NCBI GenBank assembly: GCA_963757185.1
Contig: CAVWQI010000010.1
Span: 124,001-188,000 of the forward strand
Reading direction: 5' to 3'
Origin: JAQBQB01 sp963757185
GTDB taxonomy: Bacteria > Gemmatimonadota > Gemmatimonadetes > Gemmatimonadales > Gemmatimonadaceae
DNA: 64,000 nt
Shown: one piece after another, positions 1-8,344 of the stretch
How positions within the stretch are numbered: the first letter of the stretch is position 1
How the letters are laid out: each line of letters opens with the position of its first letter
Translations under genes and position numbers: made by a program
Notes under the pieces: model-generated
Told to the model about the DNA's origin: nothing
What the model saw: the letters and a program-made list of their open reading frames with translations, nothing else
The model's database searches: none

Positions 1-1
1 G

Positions 2-1349
2 CACTCGAAGTGGCAGGGCCGCTGCGACACGTGCGGCGAGTGGAACACGCTCGTCGAAGAGATCGTCGCCCCGCGGGTCGCGGCGGGTGCCATGAGCGCG
101 CGCCGTGCTGCGCGGGGCTCGGGGACTCGCCGAGGGCGGAAGCGTCGCGGTCGCGCCGCGCCTGCGCGACGTCGAGGGGTCGCAGGCGCACCGCTGGCAG
201 ACGGGCCTCGACGAATTCGACTTCGTGCTCGGCGGCGGGATCGTCCCGGGCTCGATGATTCTGGTCGGGGGCGAACCGGGCATCGGCAAGTCGACGCTGC
301 TGCTGCAGGTGGCGGCGCGCCTCGAGCAGACCGGACGACCGGTGCTCTATGCGTCCGGCGAAGAATCGGCGCTCCAGGTTCGGCTCCGCTCCGACCGGCT
401 CGGCGGAAACGCCGGCGACGTCGCGCTCTTGAGCGAGACGAATCTCGAGACGATCCTCGCGACGGCGTCGGCGGCACCTCCCGCGGCGCTCATCGTCGAT
501 TCGATTCAGACCGTGTTCACCACGGACCTCGAGGGCGCGCCGGGCAACGTCGGACAGGTGCGCGAATGCGCCGCACGGCTGATGCGCTTCGCGAAGGAGA
601 GCGGCACGACAGTGTTCGTGGTCGGCCACGTGACGAAGGGTGGAGGCATCGCCGGGCCCAAGACGCTCGAGCACATCGTCGACACGGTGCTGTACTTCGA
701 GGGAGAGAACACGCTCGACCATCGCGTGTTGCGCGCGAACAAGAACCGCTTCGGCAGCGTCGACGAGATCGGGGTCTTCCGCATGACGGAGCAGGGGCTC
801 GACCCCGTCGCGAATCCGTCGGAGCTGTTCGTCGGCGACCGAACGCAGACCGCGTCGGGCTCGGCGCTGACGGCGCTGCTCGAGGGGACGCGGCCCGTGC
901 TCGTCGAGATTCAGGCGTTGGTCGCCAAGGCGGGTTTCGGCACCCCGCAGCGCGTCGCCACCGGATTCGACGGCCGTCGCCTCGCGCTGTTGCTCGCGGT
1001 GCTCGACAAGAGAGCCGGGCTGTCGTTCGCGCAGCTCGACGTCTTCGTCAACGTCGTCGGCGGAATCCGCCTTCAGGAACCGGCCGGGGATCTGGCCGTC
1101 GCGGTGGCGCTCGCGTCGAGCGTGTACGACCGCGCGCTCCCCCGCGACAGCGTGTTCGCCGGCGAGGTCGGACTCGGCGGCGAAGTGCGCGCGGTGTCGC
1201 AAGCCGAGCGACGGATCGCCGAAGCCGCCAACCTCGGCATGCGGCGGATCTATCTCGCGGAGCGCGGCGTTCCGAAACGCGTGACACGGGAGATCGAAGT
1301 AGTCGGAGTCAAAACGATCGGCGACCTGTTTCAGCGTGTGTTTGGATGA
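2..1349 (+). CDS. radA: DNA repair protein RadA, 5' end outside window, one apparent frameshift
   Basis: RadA (Sms) is a RecA-like ATPase with a Lon-like C-terminal domain that helps process recombination intermediates. Bases 2-61 encode the end of the N-terminal C4 zinc finger (WQGRCDTCGEWNTLVEE), so only about 18 residues are missing upstream. This segment is in a different frame from the rest. The ATPase frame is open from base 96 and contains the Walker A motif GEPGIGKST, the RadA-specific KNRFG motif and a complete C-terminal domain ending in DLFQRVFG. The frame change needs one base skipped, most simply in the G-rich tract at about 112-124. A stop at 93-95 blocks the ATPase frame upstream of that. 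Its end overlaps the ispD start by 4 bases. Family identity is certain. Whether the shift is real or an assembly error is not decidable here. Confidence 0.9.
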
Positions 1350-2083
1350 CGGATCTCCGGTCACCGGCCTCCGATCACAGGGGAGACGGCGAGACAAGCC
1401 GCGATGTGGGAGTGGTGATCGTCGCCGGCGGCAGCAGCAGCCGAACCTCCGGAAAGGAGCTCAAGCAGTTTCGTTGGGTCGCGGGAAAGCCCGCGCTGCT
1501 CCACAGCCTGCAGACGTTCATGGCGCGGCCGGATGTCGTCGCCGTGGTGGTGGTGCTGCCGCGCGAATACGTCGCCGATCCGCCGCCCTGGGTGTTTCAG
1601 TGCGACGTCGACCGCCTGATGGTGTCCATCGGCGGAGCGACACGCACCGATTCCGTGCGCCATGGGCTCGAAGATCTGCCGGACGAAGCGGCGATTGTCC
1701 TCGTGCACGACGCGGCGCGTCCCTTGGTGGGCGACGCGACGATCGATCGCGTGGTCGCATCGGCGCGCGACGGTGTCAGCGCGATCGCCGCGCTGCCTGT
1801 CGTCGATACCCTGAAGCAGGTGGACGAACGGGGCGCGATCGTGCGCACCGTGGACCGCGAACGGCTCTGGCGCGCGCAAACGCCTCAGGGCTTTCCGCGT
1901 GAGGTCATCGAGCGCGCCCACCGTCACGCGAAGTCCGCCGGACTCACTGCGACCGACGACGCCGCGCTCTGCGAGGCGATCGGAGCGCCGGTACGGGTCG
2001 TGCGCGGGAGTGAGCGCGCCCTGAAAATCACCGAGGATGCGGACTTCGATCGCGCGGAGGCATTCTTTCCGCTGGCCGAATGA
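1346..2083 (+). CDS. ispD: 2-C-methyl-D-erythritol 4-phosphate cytidylyltransferase
   Basis: IspD joins CTP to MEP, the third step of the MEP isoprenoid route. The 245-residue product has the nucleotide loop VAGGSSSRTSGKELKQF (residues 26-42, with the R33 and K40 expected for IspD), HDAARP (121-126), PVVDTLK (151-157), RLWRAQTPQGF (173-183) and KITEDAD (227-233). The first ATG overlaps the radA stop as ATGA. It gives an N-terminal tail of about 20 residues that most IspD proteins lack, so a later GTG start (1406 or 1412) is possible. IspF is encoded separately, about 52 kb downstream, rather than fused or adjacent. The next gene also starts by ATGA overlap, suggesting one transcript. Confidence 0.95.
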   Translation: MTDLRSPASDHRGDGETSRDVGVVIVAGGSSSRTSGKELKQFRWVAGKPALLHSLQTFMARPDVVAVVVVLPREYVADPPPWVFQCDVDRLMVSIGGATRTDSVRHGLEDLPDEAAIVLVHDAARPLVGDATIDRVVASARDGVSAIAALPVVDTLKQVDERGAIVRTVDRERLWRAQTPQGFPREVIERAHRHAKSAGLTATDDAALCEAIGAPVRVVRGSERALKITEDADFDRAEAFFPLAE

Positions 2084-2751
2084 GAATCGAGTCGCTTTCG
2101 ATCCCATTTTGGTCCGCCGAAGAAGTCGGTGCGGCCATCAAGCCCGCGCTCGAGCAGATCGCCGCACGCAAGGTGCTCGCGTATCCGACGGAGACCGTCT
2201 ACGGATTCGGCGGCGGAATAGATCGCGAATCGGTGGACGCGCTGGTCCGCCTCAAGAGCCGGCCGCCGGCGAAGCCGTTTCTCCTGCTCATCTCGGGGCC
2301 GGACATGATCGAGCGGCTCGACCTGCGGTTGCCGGCTTACGCCGCGAACCTCGTGACGCGGCACTGGCCCGGGCCGTTGACGCTCGTGCTTGCCGGCGGC
2401 GAGCGGCGAGTCCCCGATCGGCTGCGCGGTCCCGAGGGTGGAATCGCCGTTCGCTGGACGAGCCACGCCGCCATGACGCGTTTGATCCACGCGCACGGCG
2501 ACGCGATCACGTCGACGAGCGCCAACCGTCCGGGGGTTCCCCCGGCGATGCGCGCCGCTGAGATTCTGTCGCAATGGGGCGACGCGGTGACACGTGGAGA
2601 ATTGCGAGTGCTCGACGGCGGTGCCTTGAAGCCATCCAAGCCGTCGACGGTGATCGATTGCATGGGGCGATTTCCGCGTGTCATTCGGCCCGGGGCGATC
2701 TCCGCCGCGACGCTGCGTGAGAGCGTGCCCAATCTGATCGGAGACGCCTGA
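2080..2751 (+). CDS. tsaC: L-threonylcarbamoyladenylate synthase (Sua5/YciO/YrdC family)
   Basis: This enzyme makes threonylcarbamoyl-AMP from threonine, bicarbonate and ATP, the first step of the t6A37 tRNA modification. The 223-residue protein has the YrdC-fold signatures YPTETVYGFG near residue 37, LKSRPPAKPF near 60 (the conserved KxR region), HWPGPLTLVL near 90, and the STSANRPG motif near 148 that binds the nucleotide. It lacks the extra C-terminal Sua5 domain, so it is the short TsaC-like form. The start is an ATGA overlap with ispD. It could in principle be a YciO paralogue, but the SxTSAN-type motif favours TsaC. Confidence 0.9.
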   Translation: MRIESLSIPFWSAEEVGAAIKPALEQIAARKVLAYPTETVYGFGGGIDRESVDALVRLKSRPPAKPFLLLISGPDMIERLDLRLPAYAANLVTRHWPGPLTLVLAGGERRVPDRLRGPEGGIAVRWTSHAAMTRLIHAHGDAITSTSANRPGVPPAMRAAEILSQWGDAVTRGELRVLDGGALKPSKPSTVIDCMGRFPRVIRPGAISAATLRESVPNLIGDA

Positions 2752-2755
2752 GCGC

Positions 2756-3226
2756 ATGAAGATTCTCTTCGTCTGCACCGGCAACACGTGCCGCAGTCCG
2801 CTCGCCGAGGCGATCGCGCGGAAGATCGCGATCGAGCGCGGCCTCCTCGACGTCGAGGCGATCAGCGCCGGAACGAGCGCGCACATGGGCTCACCGGCGA
2901 GCGACGGCGCGCTGCTCGTTGGAATGGAGCGGAACATGGACCTCACGACGCACCGCGCGCAGACGCTCACGCGCGAGCTGGTACAGGGGTCCGATCTCGT
3001 GCTGGCGATGGGACCGCACCACCTGGAGCGCGTCGAAGCGCTCGGCGGCAGCGGACGCGCGTATTTGCTCGCCGACTACGCGTCGCACGGCGCGTCGGTC
3101 CGCCCGATCAGCGATCCCGTCGGCGCGGAGCTCGACGTCTATCGCGCGACGGCGAACGAGCTCGAGGAAGAGATTCGCCGCGTTCTGGACCGCATCACGG
3201 CGGAGCGGGGAACCGGAGCGGCGTGA
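2756..3226 (+). CDS. Low-molecular-weight protein-tyrosine-phosphatase family protein
   Basis: A 156-residue cytoplasmic phosphatase of the LMW-PTP/arsenate reductase fold. The active-site loop CTGNTCRSP places the nucleophile at C7 and the phosphate-binding arginine at R13, right at the N-terminus as in the family. The general acid is D120 in the motif ISDP. There is no arsenate-reductase Cys pair evident beyond C12, so a phosphatase role (phosphotyrosine or phosphoarginine) is more likely than arsenate reduction. It lies 4 bases after tsaC, and its TGA overlaps the aroE ATG. The TsaC-phosphatase pairing resembles the arrangement in many Firmicutes genomes. The substrate is not inferable. 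Confidence 0.88.
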   Translation: MKILFVCTGNTCRSPLAEAIARKIAIERGLLDVEAISAGTSAHMGSPASDGALLVGMERNMDLTTHRAQTLTRELVQGSDLVLAMGPHHLERVEALGGSGRAYLLADYASHGASVRPISDPVGAELDVYRATANELEEEIRRVLDRITAERGTGAA

Positions 3227-4053
3227 TGCGACGGCCGCCGCCCGAGCGTCTCGTGCTGCTCGGGCATCCGGTCGCCCACTCTCGGTCACCGCAGATGCAC
3301 AACGCGGCGCTCGCCGCCGCCGCCATTCACGCGCGCTACGAGGCGCTCGATGTCGCGCCGGAGCAATTCGACTCGACGGTCCGGGATCTCGTGCGTCAAG
3401 GCGCGGCGGGAAATGTCACGATCCCGCACAAAGAGCGCATGTACGCCGCCTGCGCGACGCTGTCGCCAATCGCGCGCCGCGTCGGGGCGGTGAACACGTG
3501 GTGGGTGGACGACGACGGCGCGCTCTCTGGCGACAACACAGACGTGGGCGGAGTGCATGAGGCGGTGCGAAGACTCTTCGACGTCGCGACGATTCCGCCG
3601 AACTTGAAGGTCGGGTTGCTCGGCGCGGGAGGCGCAGCCGCCGCCGTCGTCGCCGCGGTCGAGTCCTGGCCCTCGGCGACCGTGCGCGTTTACAACCGCA
3701 CCGGTGAACGCGCCCGCGCCCTCTGCGCGCGATTTGGCCCGTTTGCGCAATCGACCGATGACGCTCGCTCTCTCGCCGACGCCGATCTTCTCGTCAATGC
3801 GACATCCATCGGCATGCGCGACGACGCGACTCCCTCCCGCTTCGACGTCGCGACGCTCCACGACGGCACCCGCGTCCTCGACCTCGTGTATCGGCGCGGC
3901 GGAACGCCGCTCGTCCGCGCGGCGCGCGAGCGAGGGCTGGCGGCCGCCGACGGTCTCGCGATGCTCGTGGAGCAAGCCGCGCTTGCATTCGAGCGATGGT
4001 TCGGTATAGCGCCGGATCGGCCCACGATGTGGCGCGCGGCGGAGGACGCCTAG
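3226..4053 (+). CDS. aroE: Shikimate dehydrogenase (NADP+)
   Basis: AroE reduces 3-dehydroshikimate to shikimate in aromatic amino acid (and chorismate) synthesis. The 275-residue protein has the substrate motif SRSP (19-22), the catalytic pair K69 (NVTIPHKE) and D106 (GDNTD), the Rossmann loop LGAGGAAAAVV near 128, an NRTGER segment that fits the NADP-binding NRT motif, and the C-terminal motif DLVYRRGGTPL. The start ATG overlaps the phosphatase stop by one base. Chorismate from this route also feeds MqnA and PabA, encoded further along the window. Confidence 0.95.
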   Translation: MRRPPPERLVLLGHPVAHSRSPQMHNAALAAAAIHARYEALDVAPEQFDSTVRDLVRQGAAGNVTIPHKERMYAACATLSPIARRVGAVNTWWVDDDGALSGDNTDVGGVHEAVRRLFDVATIPPNLKVGLLGAGGAAAAVVAAVESWPSATVRVYNRTGERARALCARFGPFAQSTDDARSLADADLLVNATSIGMRDDATPSRFDVATLHDGTRVLDLVYRRGGTPLVRAARERGLAAADGLAMLVEQAALAFERWFGIAPDRPTMWRAAEDA

Positions 4054-4817
4054 CCCCGCACCTCGGTCGTTTCACGACGGCGGCAAGACCCTTCGCAGCG
4101 GCGCTCGCCGATTTCTTGCTCCCGCGCGCGTGTACCGTTTGCGAGCGAGGATTGGACCGTGGCGAGCACGGCCTCGTGTGCGGGCGATGCTGGGCGTTGC
4201 TGCCGGGGCTGCCGTGGCCGCGCTGCGACCGTTGCGGGCACCCGACCTACGGCGAGAGGTGCCGATGGTGCGAGCTGCTCCCGCCGTTCGTGCGCGCGGC
4301 GCGGAGCGTCGCGTGGGCGTCGGGGCACGTCGGGCTCGGCGTGGTTCACGCGCTCAAGTACGGAGGTTGGCATCGCGTCGCCGGCGAGATCGCCGCGCGC
4401 ATGGCGCGATGCGACTGGCCGCGCGACGTCGTGGAGGAACGCGCCGCGATCGTTCCCGTGCCGCTGTCGGCAAAGCGCGAGCGCGAACGCGGGTACAACC
4501 AGAGCGAACGCCTCGCGCGCGGGCTCGCGGCGGCGTGGCGAATTCCCGTATGGACCCACGTCCTCGCGCGCACTCGGCACACCGAGACGCAGACGCGGTT
4601 GGCGCCGGACGAGCGATTCCGCAACGTCACTGGCGCATTCAGCGCGCCGTCGGCGGCGCGCGAGTCGCTGCGGGGCGCGCACGTCGTGGTCGTCGACGAC
4701 GTCGTGACGACCGCCGCCACTCTCAACGCGTGCGCCGCGGCGCTCTGCGCCGGGGGAGCCAGAATCGTTAGCTTTGTCACCTTCGGACGGGCGCCGGCCT
4801 TGGGCGACCGCTTGTAA
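3996..4817 (+). CDS. ComF family phosphoribosyltransferase-like protein
   Basis: A 273-residue ComF/GntX-type protein. An N-terminal zinc finger is formed by two Cys pairs (CTVC and CGRC, then CDRC and CRWC, residues about 46-93). It is followed by a type I phosphoribosyltransferase domain with KRERERGYNQSERLARGLA and the PRPP loop VVVDDVVTTAATL. ComF is linked to DNA uptake in transformable species, but homologues occur widely in species with no known competence. The ATG at 3996 gives a 58-base overlap with aroE. A GTG at 4029 is a plausible shorter start. No other competence genes are in the window. Confidence 0.85.
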   Translation: MVRYSAGSAHDVARGGGRLAPHLGRFTTAARPFAAALADFLLPRACTVCERGLDRGEHGLVCGRCWALLPGLPWPRCDRCGHPTYGERCRWCELLPPFVRAARSVAWASGHVGLGVVHALKYGGWHRVAGEIAARMARCDWPRDVVEERAAIVPVPLSAKRERERGYNQSERLARGLAAAWRIPVWTHVLARTRHTETQTRLAPDERFRNVTGAFSAPSAARESLRGAHVVVVDDVVTTAATLNACAAALCAGGARIVSFVTFGRAPALGDRL

Positions 4818-4836
4818 CCACCACCGAGGGTACGGA

Positions 4837-5847
4837 ATGGCGATTCGCGTCGGGATCAACGGCTTCGGGCGCATCGGACGGCAGGTCCTGCGCGCCTCTC
4901 GCCTGCAGGAAGTCGCGGACATCGAGTTTGTGGCGGTCAACGACCTGACGGACACCAAGACGCTGGCGCACCTCTTCAAGTACGACTCCGTCCACCGCAC
5001 GTATCCCGGCGAGGTCTGCGCCGAAGACGGTTCGATCTCCGTCGACGGCCACGAGATTCGCGTCTTCGCCGAGAAGGATCCGGCCGCGCTCCCGTGGAAG
5101 GACCTGGGGGTCGATCTGGTGCTCGAATCGACGGGGCGTTTCACCAACGCCGACGCCGCCAAGAAGCACATCGACGGCGGGGCGAAGAAGGTCATCATCT
5201 CCGCGCCGGCCAAGGGCGAGGACATCACGATCGTGATGGGTGTGAACGAGACGAAATACGACGGGGCGAAGCACACGATCATCTCCAACGCGTCGTGCAC
5301 CACGAACTGCCTCGTTCCGATGGTGAAGGTCGTCAAGGATGCGTTCGGTTTCGTGCGCGGGTCGATGACGACGATCCACAGCTACACGAACGACCAGCAG
5401 ATCCTCGACCTGCCGCACAAAGATCTACGGCGCGCGCGCGCCGCGGCGATGTCGATCATTCCGACGACGACCGGCGCGGCGAAAGCGACATCGCTCGTCA
5501 TGCCCGAGCTCAAGGGCAAGATCGACGGCATCTCGATCCGCGTGCCGACGCCCGACGTGTCGCTGACCGATCTCGCTGTCGTCGTCGAGAAGTCCGTGAC
5601 GGTCGCCGACGTCAACGCGGCATTCAAAGCCGCGGCCGACGGGCCGATGAGCGGCATTCTCGCGTACACCGACGAAGAGCTCGTGTCGTCGGACTACATC
5701 GGCGACCCGCATTCGTGCATCTTCGACTCGAAGTGCACGAACGTCGTTGATGGAACGCTGATCAAGGTCTCCGGCTGGTACGACAACGAGTGGGGCTACG
5801 CGTCACGCTGCGTCGACCTGCTCCGGTACGTCGGCGCCCGCCTGTGA
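4837..5847 (+). CDS. gap: Glyceraldehyde-3-phosphate dehydrogenase, type I
   Basis: Converts glyceraldehyde 3-phosphate to 1,3-bisphosphoglycerate with NAD+. The 336-residue protein shows INGFGRIGRQ (7-16), the NAD-type acidic residue in VAVNDL (D36), the active-site SNASCTTNC with nucleophile C154, and catalytic H181 in TTIHSYTND. The C-terminus has YDNEWGYASR. The ATG at 4837 was chosen because it matches the family N-terminus exactly. An in-frame upstream extension runs into comF and has no homology. It is followed 2 bases later by pgk and then tpiA, a standard gap-pgk-tpi glycolytic operon. Confidence 0.97.
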   Translation: MAIRVGINGFGRIGRQVLRASRLQEVADIEFVAVNDLTDTKTLAHLFKYDSVHRTYPGEVCAEDGSISVDGHEIRVFAEKDPAALPWKDLGVDLVLESTGRFTNADAAKKHIDGGAKKVIISAPAKGEDITIVMGVNETKYDGAKHTIISNASCTTNCLVPMVKVVKDAFGFVRGSMTTIHSYTNDQQILDLPHKDLRRARAAAMSIIPTTTGAAKATSLVMPELKGKIDGISIRVPTPDVSLTDLAVVVEKSVTVADVNAAFKAAADGPMSGILAYTDEELVSSDYIGDPHSCIFDSKCTNVVDGTLIKVSGWYDNEWGYASRCVDLLRYVGARL

Positions 5848-5849
5848 CG

Positions 5850-7046
5850 ATGAACAAGAAGACGATCCGCGATCTCTCCGACCAGGAAGTCAAAGGCCGG
5901 CGCGCGCTCGTCCGCGTGGACTTCAACGTGCCGCTCGACAAAGGGCGCGTGACCGACGACACGCGCATCCGCGCCGCGCTTCCCACGATCCAGGCGCTGC
6001 TCGATCGCGGCGCGCGCGTCGTGCTTCTCTCGCACCTCGGCCGTCCGAACGGCAAGCCCGAGGCGAAGTACTCGCTCGAGCCCGTCGCCCGCCGGCTCGG
6101 CGAGCTGTTGCCGAAACAGCACGTCGTGTTCGTCGAGTCCACCGACACCGACGAAGCCGTGAAGGCGACGCACGACACGGGTGCGCTGGTGGTCGTGCTC
6201 GAGAACACGCGCTTTCTCGACGGCGAAGAAAAGAACGACGAGGGCGTTTGCCGCGAGCTGGCCGAGCTCGGCGACTTCTTCGTGAACGATGCATTCGGGT
6301 CGGCGCACCGCGCGCACGCGTCGACCGAAGGCATCGCGCACTGTCTGCACCCGGCCGTCGCGGGGCTCCTGATGCAGCGCGAGCTCGACTACCTCGGCTC
6401 GGCGCTGGGCAACCCGAGCCGTCCGTTCGTCGCCGTCCTGGGCGGCGCGAAGATCTCCGGCAAGATCGACGTCATCGAGCAGCTGCTGCCGCGCGTCGAC
6501 AGGCTCGTGATCGGTGGCGCCATGGCGTGCACCTTCTTCAAAGCGATGGGCCTCGAGGTGGGGAAATCGCTCGTCGAGGCGGACCGCGTGGAGATGGCGA
6601 AGGATCTGCTCGCTCGCGCCGGCGCGAAACTGCTGATTCCATCGGACGCCGTCGTCGCGAAGTCGCTCGACGCTCCGCAATCCGCACGCGCCGTCCCGTG
6701 CGACGGGATTTCCCCCGATGAGGCGATGTTCGACATCGGGCCGACGTCGGCGGGCCAGTTCGCCGGCATCATGGAAGGCGCGAAGACGATTCTCTGGAAT
6801 GGCCCGATGGGCGTGTTCGAGACGGCGCCATTCGACGCGGGTACGCGCGCCGTCGCCGAAGCGATGGCGACCGCCACGCAGCTCGGCGCGACGACGATCG
6901 TCGGCGGCGGCGACTCGGCCGCGGCGGTCGCGAACATGGGTCTCGAGGCGGCGATGAGCCACGTGTCGACAGGCGGCGGCGCCTCGCTCGAGTTCTTGGA
7001 GGGGAAGGTGTTGCCCGGAGTTGCCGCGCTCGACGACAGGATCTGA
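5850..7046 (+). CDS. pgk: Phosphoglycerate kinase
   Basis: Transfers phosphate from 1,3-bisphosphoglycerate to ADP. The 398-residue monomeric enzyme has the N-domain signature RVDFNVPLDKG (near residue 22), LLSHLGRP, the hinge region, and the C-domain nucleotide motifs WNGPMGVFE and GGGDSAAAV. The start ATG is 2 bases after the gap TGA. A GTG two codons upstream is possible but adds nothing. tpiA begins directly after the pgk stop without a gap, so the three genes are probably translated from one message. Confidence 0.97.
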   Translation: MNKKTIRDLSDQEVKGRRALVRVDFNVPLDKGRVTDDTRIRAALPTIQALLDRGARVVLLSHLGRPNGKPEAKYSLEPVARRLGELLPKQHVVFVESTDTDEAVKATHDTGALVVVLENTRFLDGEEKNDEGVCRELAELGDFFVNDAFGSAHRAHASTEGIAHCLHPAVAGLLMQRELDYLGSALGNPSRPFVAVLGGAKISGKIDVIEQLLPRVDRLVIGGAMACTFFKAMGLEVGKSLVEADRVEMAKDLLARAGAKLLIPSDAVVAKSLDAPQSARAVPCDGISPDEAMFDIGPTSAGQFAGIMEGAKTILWNGPMGVFETAPFDAGTRAVAEAMATATQLGATTIVGGGDSAAAVANMGLEAAMSHVSTGGGASLEFLEGKVLPGVAALDDRI

Positions 7047-7796
7047 ATGCAACGCCCGGTCTTCGCGGCCAACTGGAAGATGAACCACGGGCCGAGCGCG
7101 GCGCGTGCCTTCGTCACGGAGTTTACCGCGAAATGGCCTCCGCGCCGTGACCGCACGGTGATCCTCTTTCCGTCCGCGCTGTCGATCGGCGCGGTGGAAG
7201 CGGCGCTCGGCTCGCGCCCCGACATCGGAATCGGAGTCCAGAACATCTGGACCGAGGACAAAGGCGCGTTCACCGGCGAGAACTCGGCGCCGATGGCGCG
7301 TGACGCAGGCGCTCGATTCGCGCTCGTCGGGCACTCGGAGCGGCGACACGTGTTCGGCGAAACCGATGAACAGACCGCGCTCAAGTGCGCCGCGGCGTCG
7401 CGCAACGAGTTGACGCCGATCCTGTGCGTCGGCGAACTGCTTGCGCAGCGCGAGGCCGGCGAGACTGAAGCCGTCGTGCTCCGCCAACTTGGCGCCGGAC
7501 TGGCCAAGCTTTCGTCGGCCGCCGTCGCGTCGATGGCGATCGCCTACGAGCCGGTCTGGGCAATCGGGACCGGAAAGACCGCAACGCCGGACGACGCGTC
7601 CACGGTGCACGCCGAGATTCGAAAAGCGCTTCAGGCCCGCGTCGGGGAAGTAGCGGTGTCGATTCCCATCTTGTACGGTGGCAGCGTCAACGCGGGAAAC
7701 GCCAAGGCGTTGCTCGCGGCACGAAATGTCGACGGTCTGCTCGTCGGCGGAGCGAGCCTGGCGGCCGACGAATGGGCGCGAATCTGCGCCACTTGA
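7047..7796 (+). CDS. tpiA: Triose-phosphate isomerase
   Basis: Interconverts dihydroxyacetone phosphate and glyceraldehyde 3-phosphate. The 249-residue TIM barrel has all catalytic residues: K11 in ANWKMN, H96 in LVGHSERR and E168 in AYEPVWAIGTGKTA, plus the phosphate-binding YGGSVN and GLLVGGASL. The ATG abuts the pgk stop. The last codons carry a candidate promoter for secG. Confidence 0.97.
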   Translation: MQRPVFAANWKMNHGPSAARAFVTEFTAKWPPRRDRTVILFPSALSIGAVEAALGSRPDIGIGVQNIWTEDKGAFTGENSAPMARDAGARFALVGHSERRHVFGETDEQTALKCAAASRNELTPILCVGELLAQREAGETEAVVLRQLGAGLAKLSSAAVASMAIAYEPVWAIGTGKTATPDDASTVHAEIRKALQARVGEVAVSIPILYGGSVNAGNAKALLAARNVDGLLVGGASLAADEWARICAT

Positions 7797-7822
7797 CGAC
7801 AAGCGCTAAGTGTCGTGATATT
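7793..7822 (+). promoter_or_regulatory. Candidate sigma-70 promoter for secG
   Basis: TTGACG (7793-7798) and GATATT (7817-7822) are separated by 18 bases in the gap between tpiA and secG, about 36 bases before the secG ATG. It is read by eye from one sequence. The first box overlaps the tpiA stop codon. Confidence 0.35.
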
Positions 7823-7857
7823 TTAGGCTTACACTCAGTCATTTCGAGCGGCCGAAC

Positions 7858-8337
7858 ATGGTGTACACGTTCCTTCTGATCCTCCTGATAATCGACAGCC
7901 TGGTGCTCGTCGCGGCGATTCTTTTGCAGTCGGGTCAGGGCGGCGGTATGGCCGCGTCCTTCGGCGGAGTGAGCAGCTCGACGAGCTCGTTCATGGGCAC
8001 GCGTCAGGCGGGGAACCTGCTCACCAAGGCAAGCTGGTGGTGCGGTGGCCTGTTCCTGGGGCTGTCGTTCATGCTCGCGATCGCGTCGACGCGGAGCCGC
8101 GCTCCGAAGTCGGTGCTCGACCAGACCTTCCAGCCGGCGCCGGTTTCCGCGCCATCTCCGGTGAACGCGCCCCCGCCCGGCGGCGCGAACCCGGTTCAGG
8201 GTCTGACGCCGGCGAATCCGGCGCCGACTGGCGCGGCCCCCGCAGCGCCGGGCGGTGCGAAGCCGACGACGACGAATCCGAGCACGACAACGAAGCCGGC
8301 ACCGACGCCGCCGAAGCCGGCACCAAAGAAACCCTGA
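7858..8337 (+). CDS. secG: Preprotein translocase subunit SecG with extended Pro/Ala/Thr-rich tail
   Basis: SecG is the small accessory subunit of the SecYEG channel. Residues 1-80 are a typical SecG: a first membrane helix (about 4-22), the conserved loop LLQSGQGGGMAASFGG (22-37), a SSFMGTRQAGN segment and a second helix (about 57-77). Residues 81-159 form a low-complexity tail rich in Pro, Ala and Thr ending in KPAPKKP. SecG is usually 70-110 residues, so the tail roughly doubles it. Similar proline-rich SecG tails occur in some other phyla. The tail should be cytoplasmic if topology is normal, but this is inferred. It follows the glycolytic operon, as in many bacteria. Confidence 0.92.
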   Translation: MVYTFLLILLIIDSLVLVAAILLQSGQGGGMAASFGGVSSSTSSFMGTRQAGNLLTKASWWCGGLFLGLSFMLAIASTRSRAPKSVLDQTFQPAPVSAPSPVNAPPPGGANPVQGLTPANPAPTGAAPAAPGGAKPTTTNPSTTTKPAPTPPKPAPKKP

Positions 8338-8344
8338 TCACGTC

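Noticed and set aside
92..2083. A 663-codon open frame running through radA into ispD
   Set aside because: Up to about 1340 it is an Arg-rich shadow of the RadA ATPase frame; only the last 245 codons are ispD. It arises from high GC and the radA frameshift, not a fusion protein.
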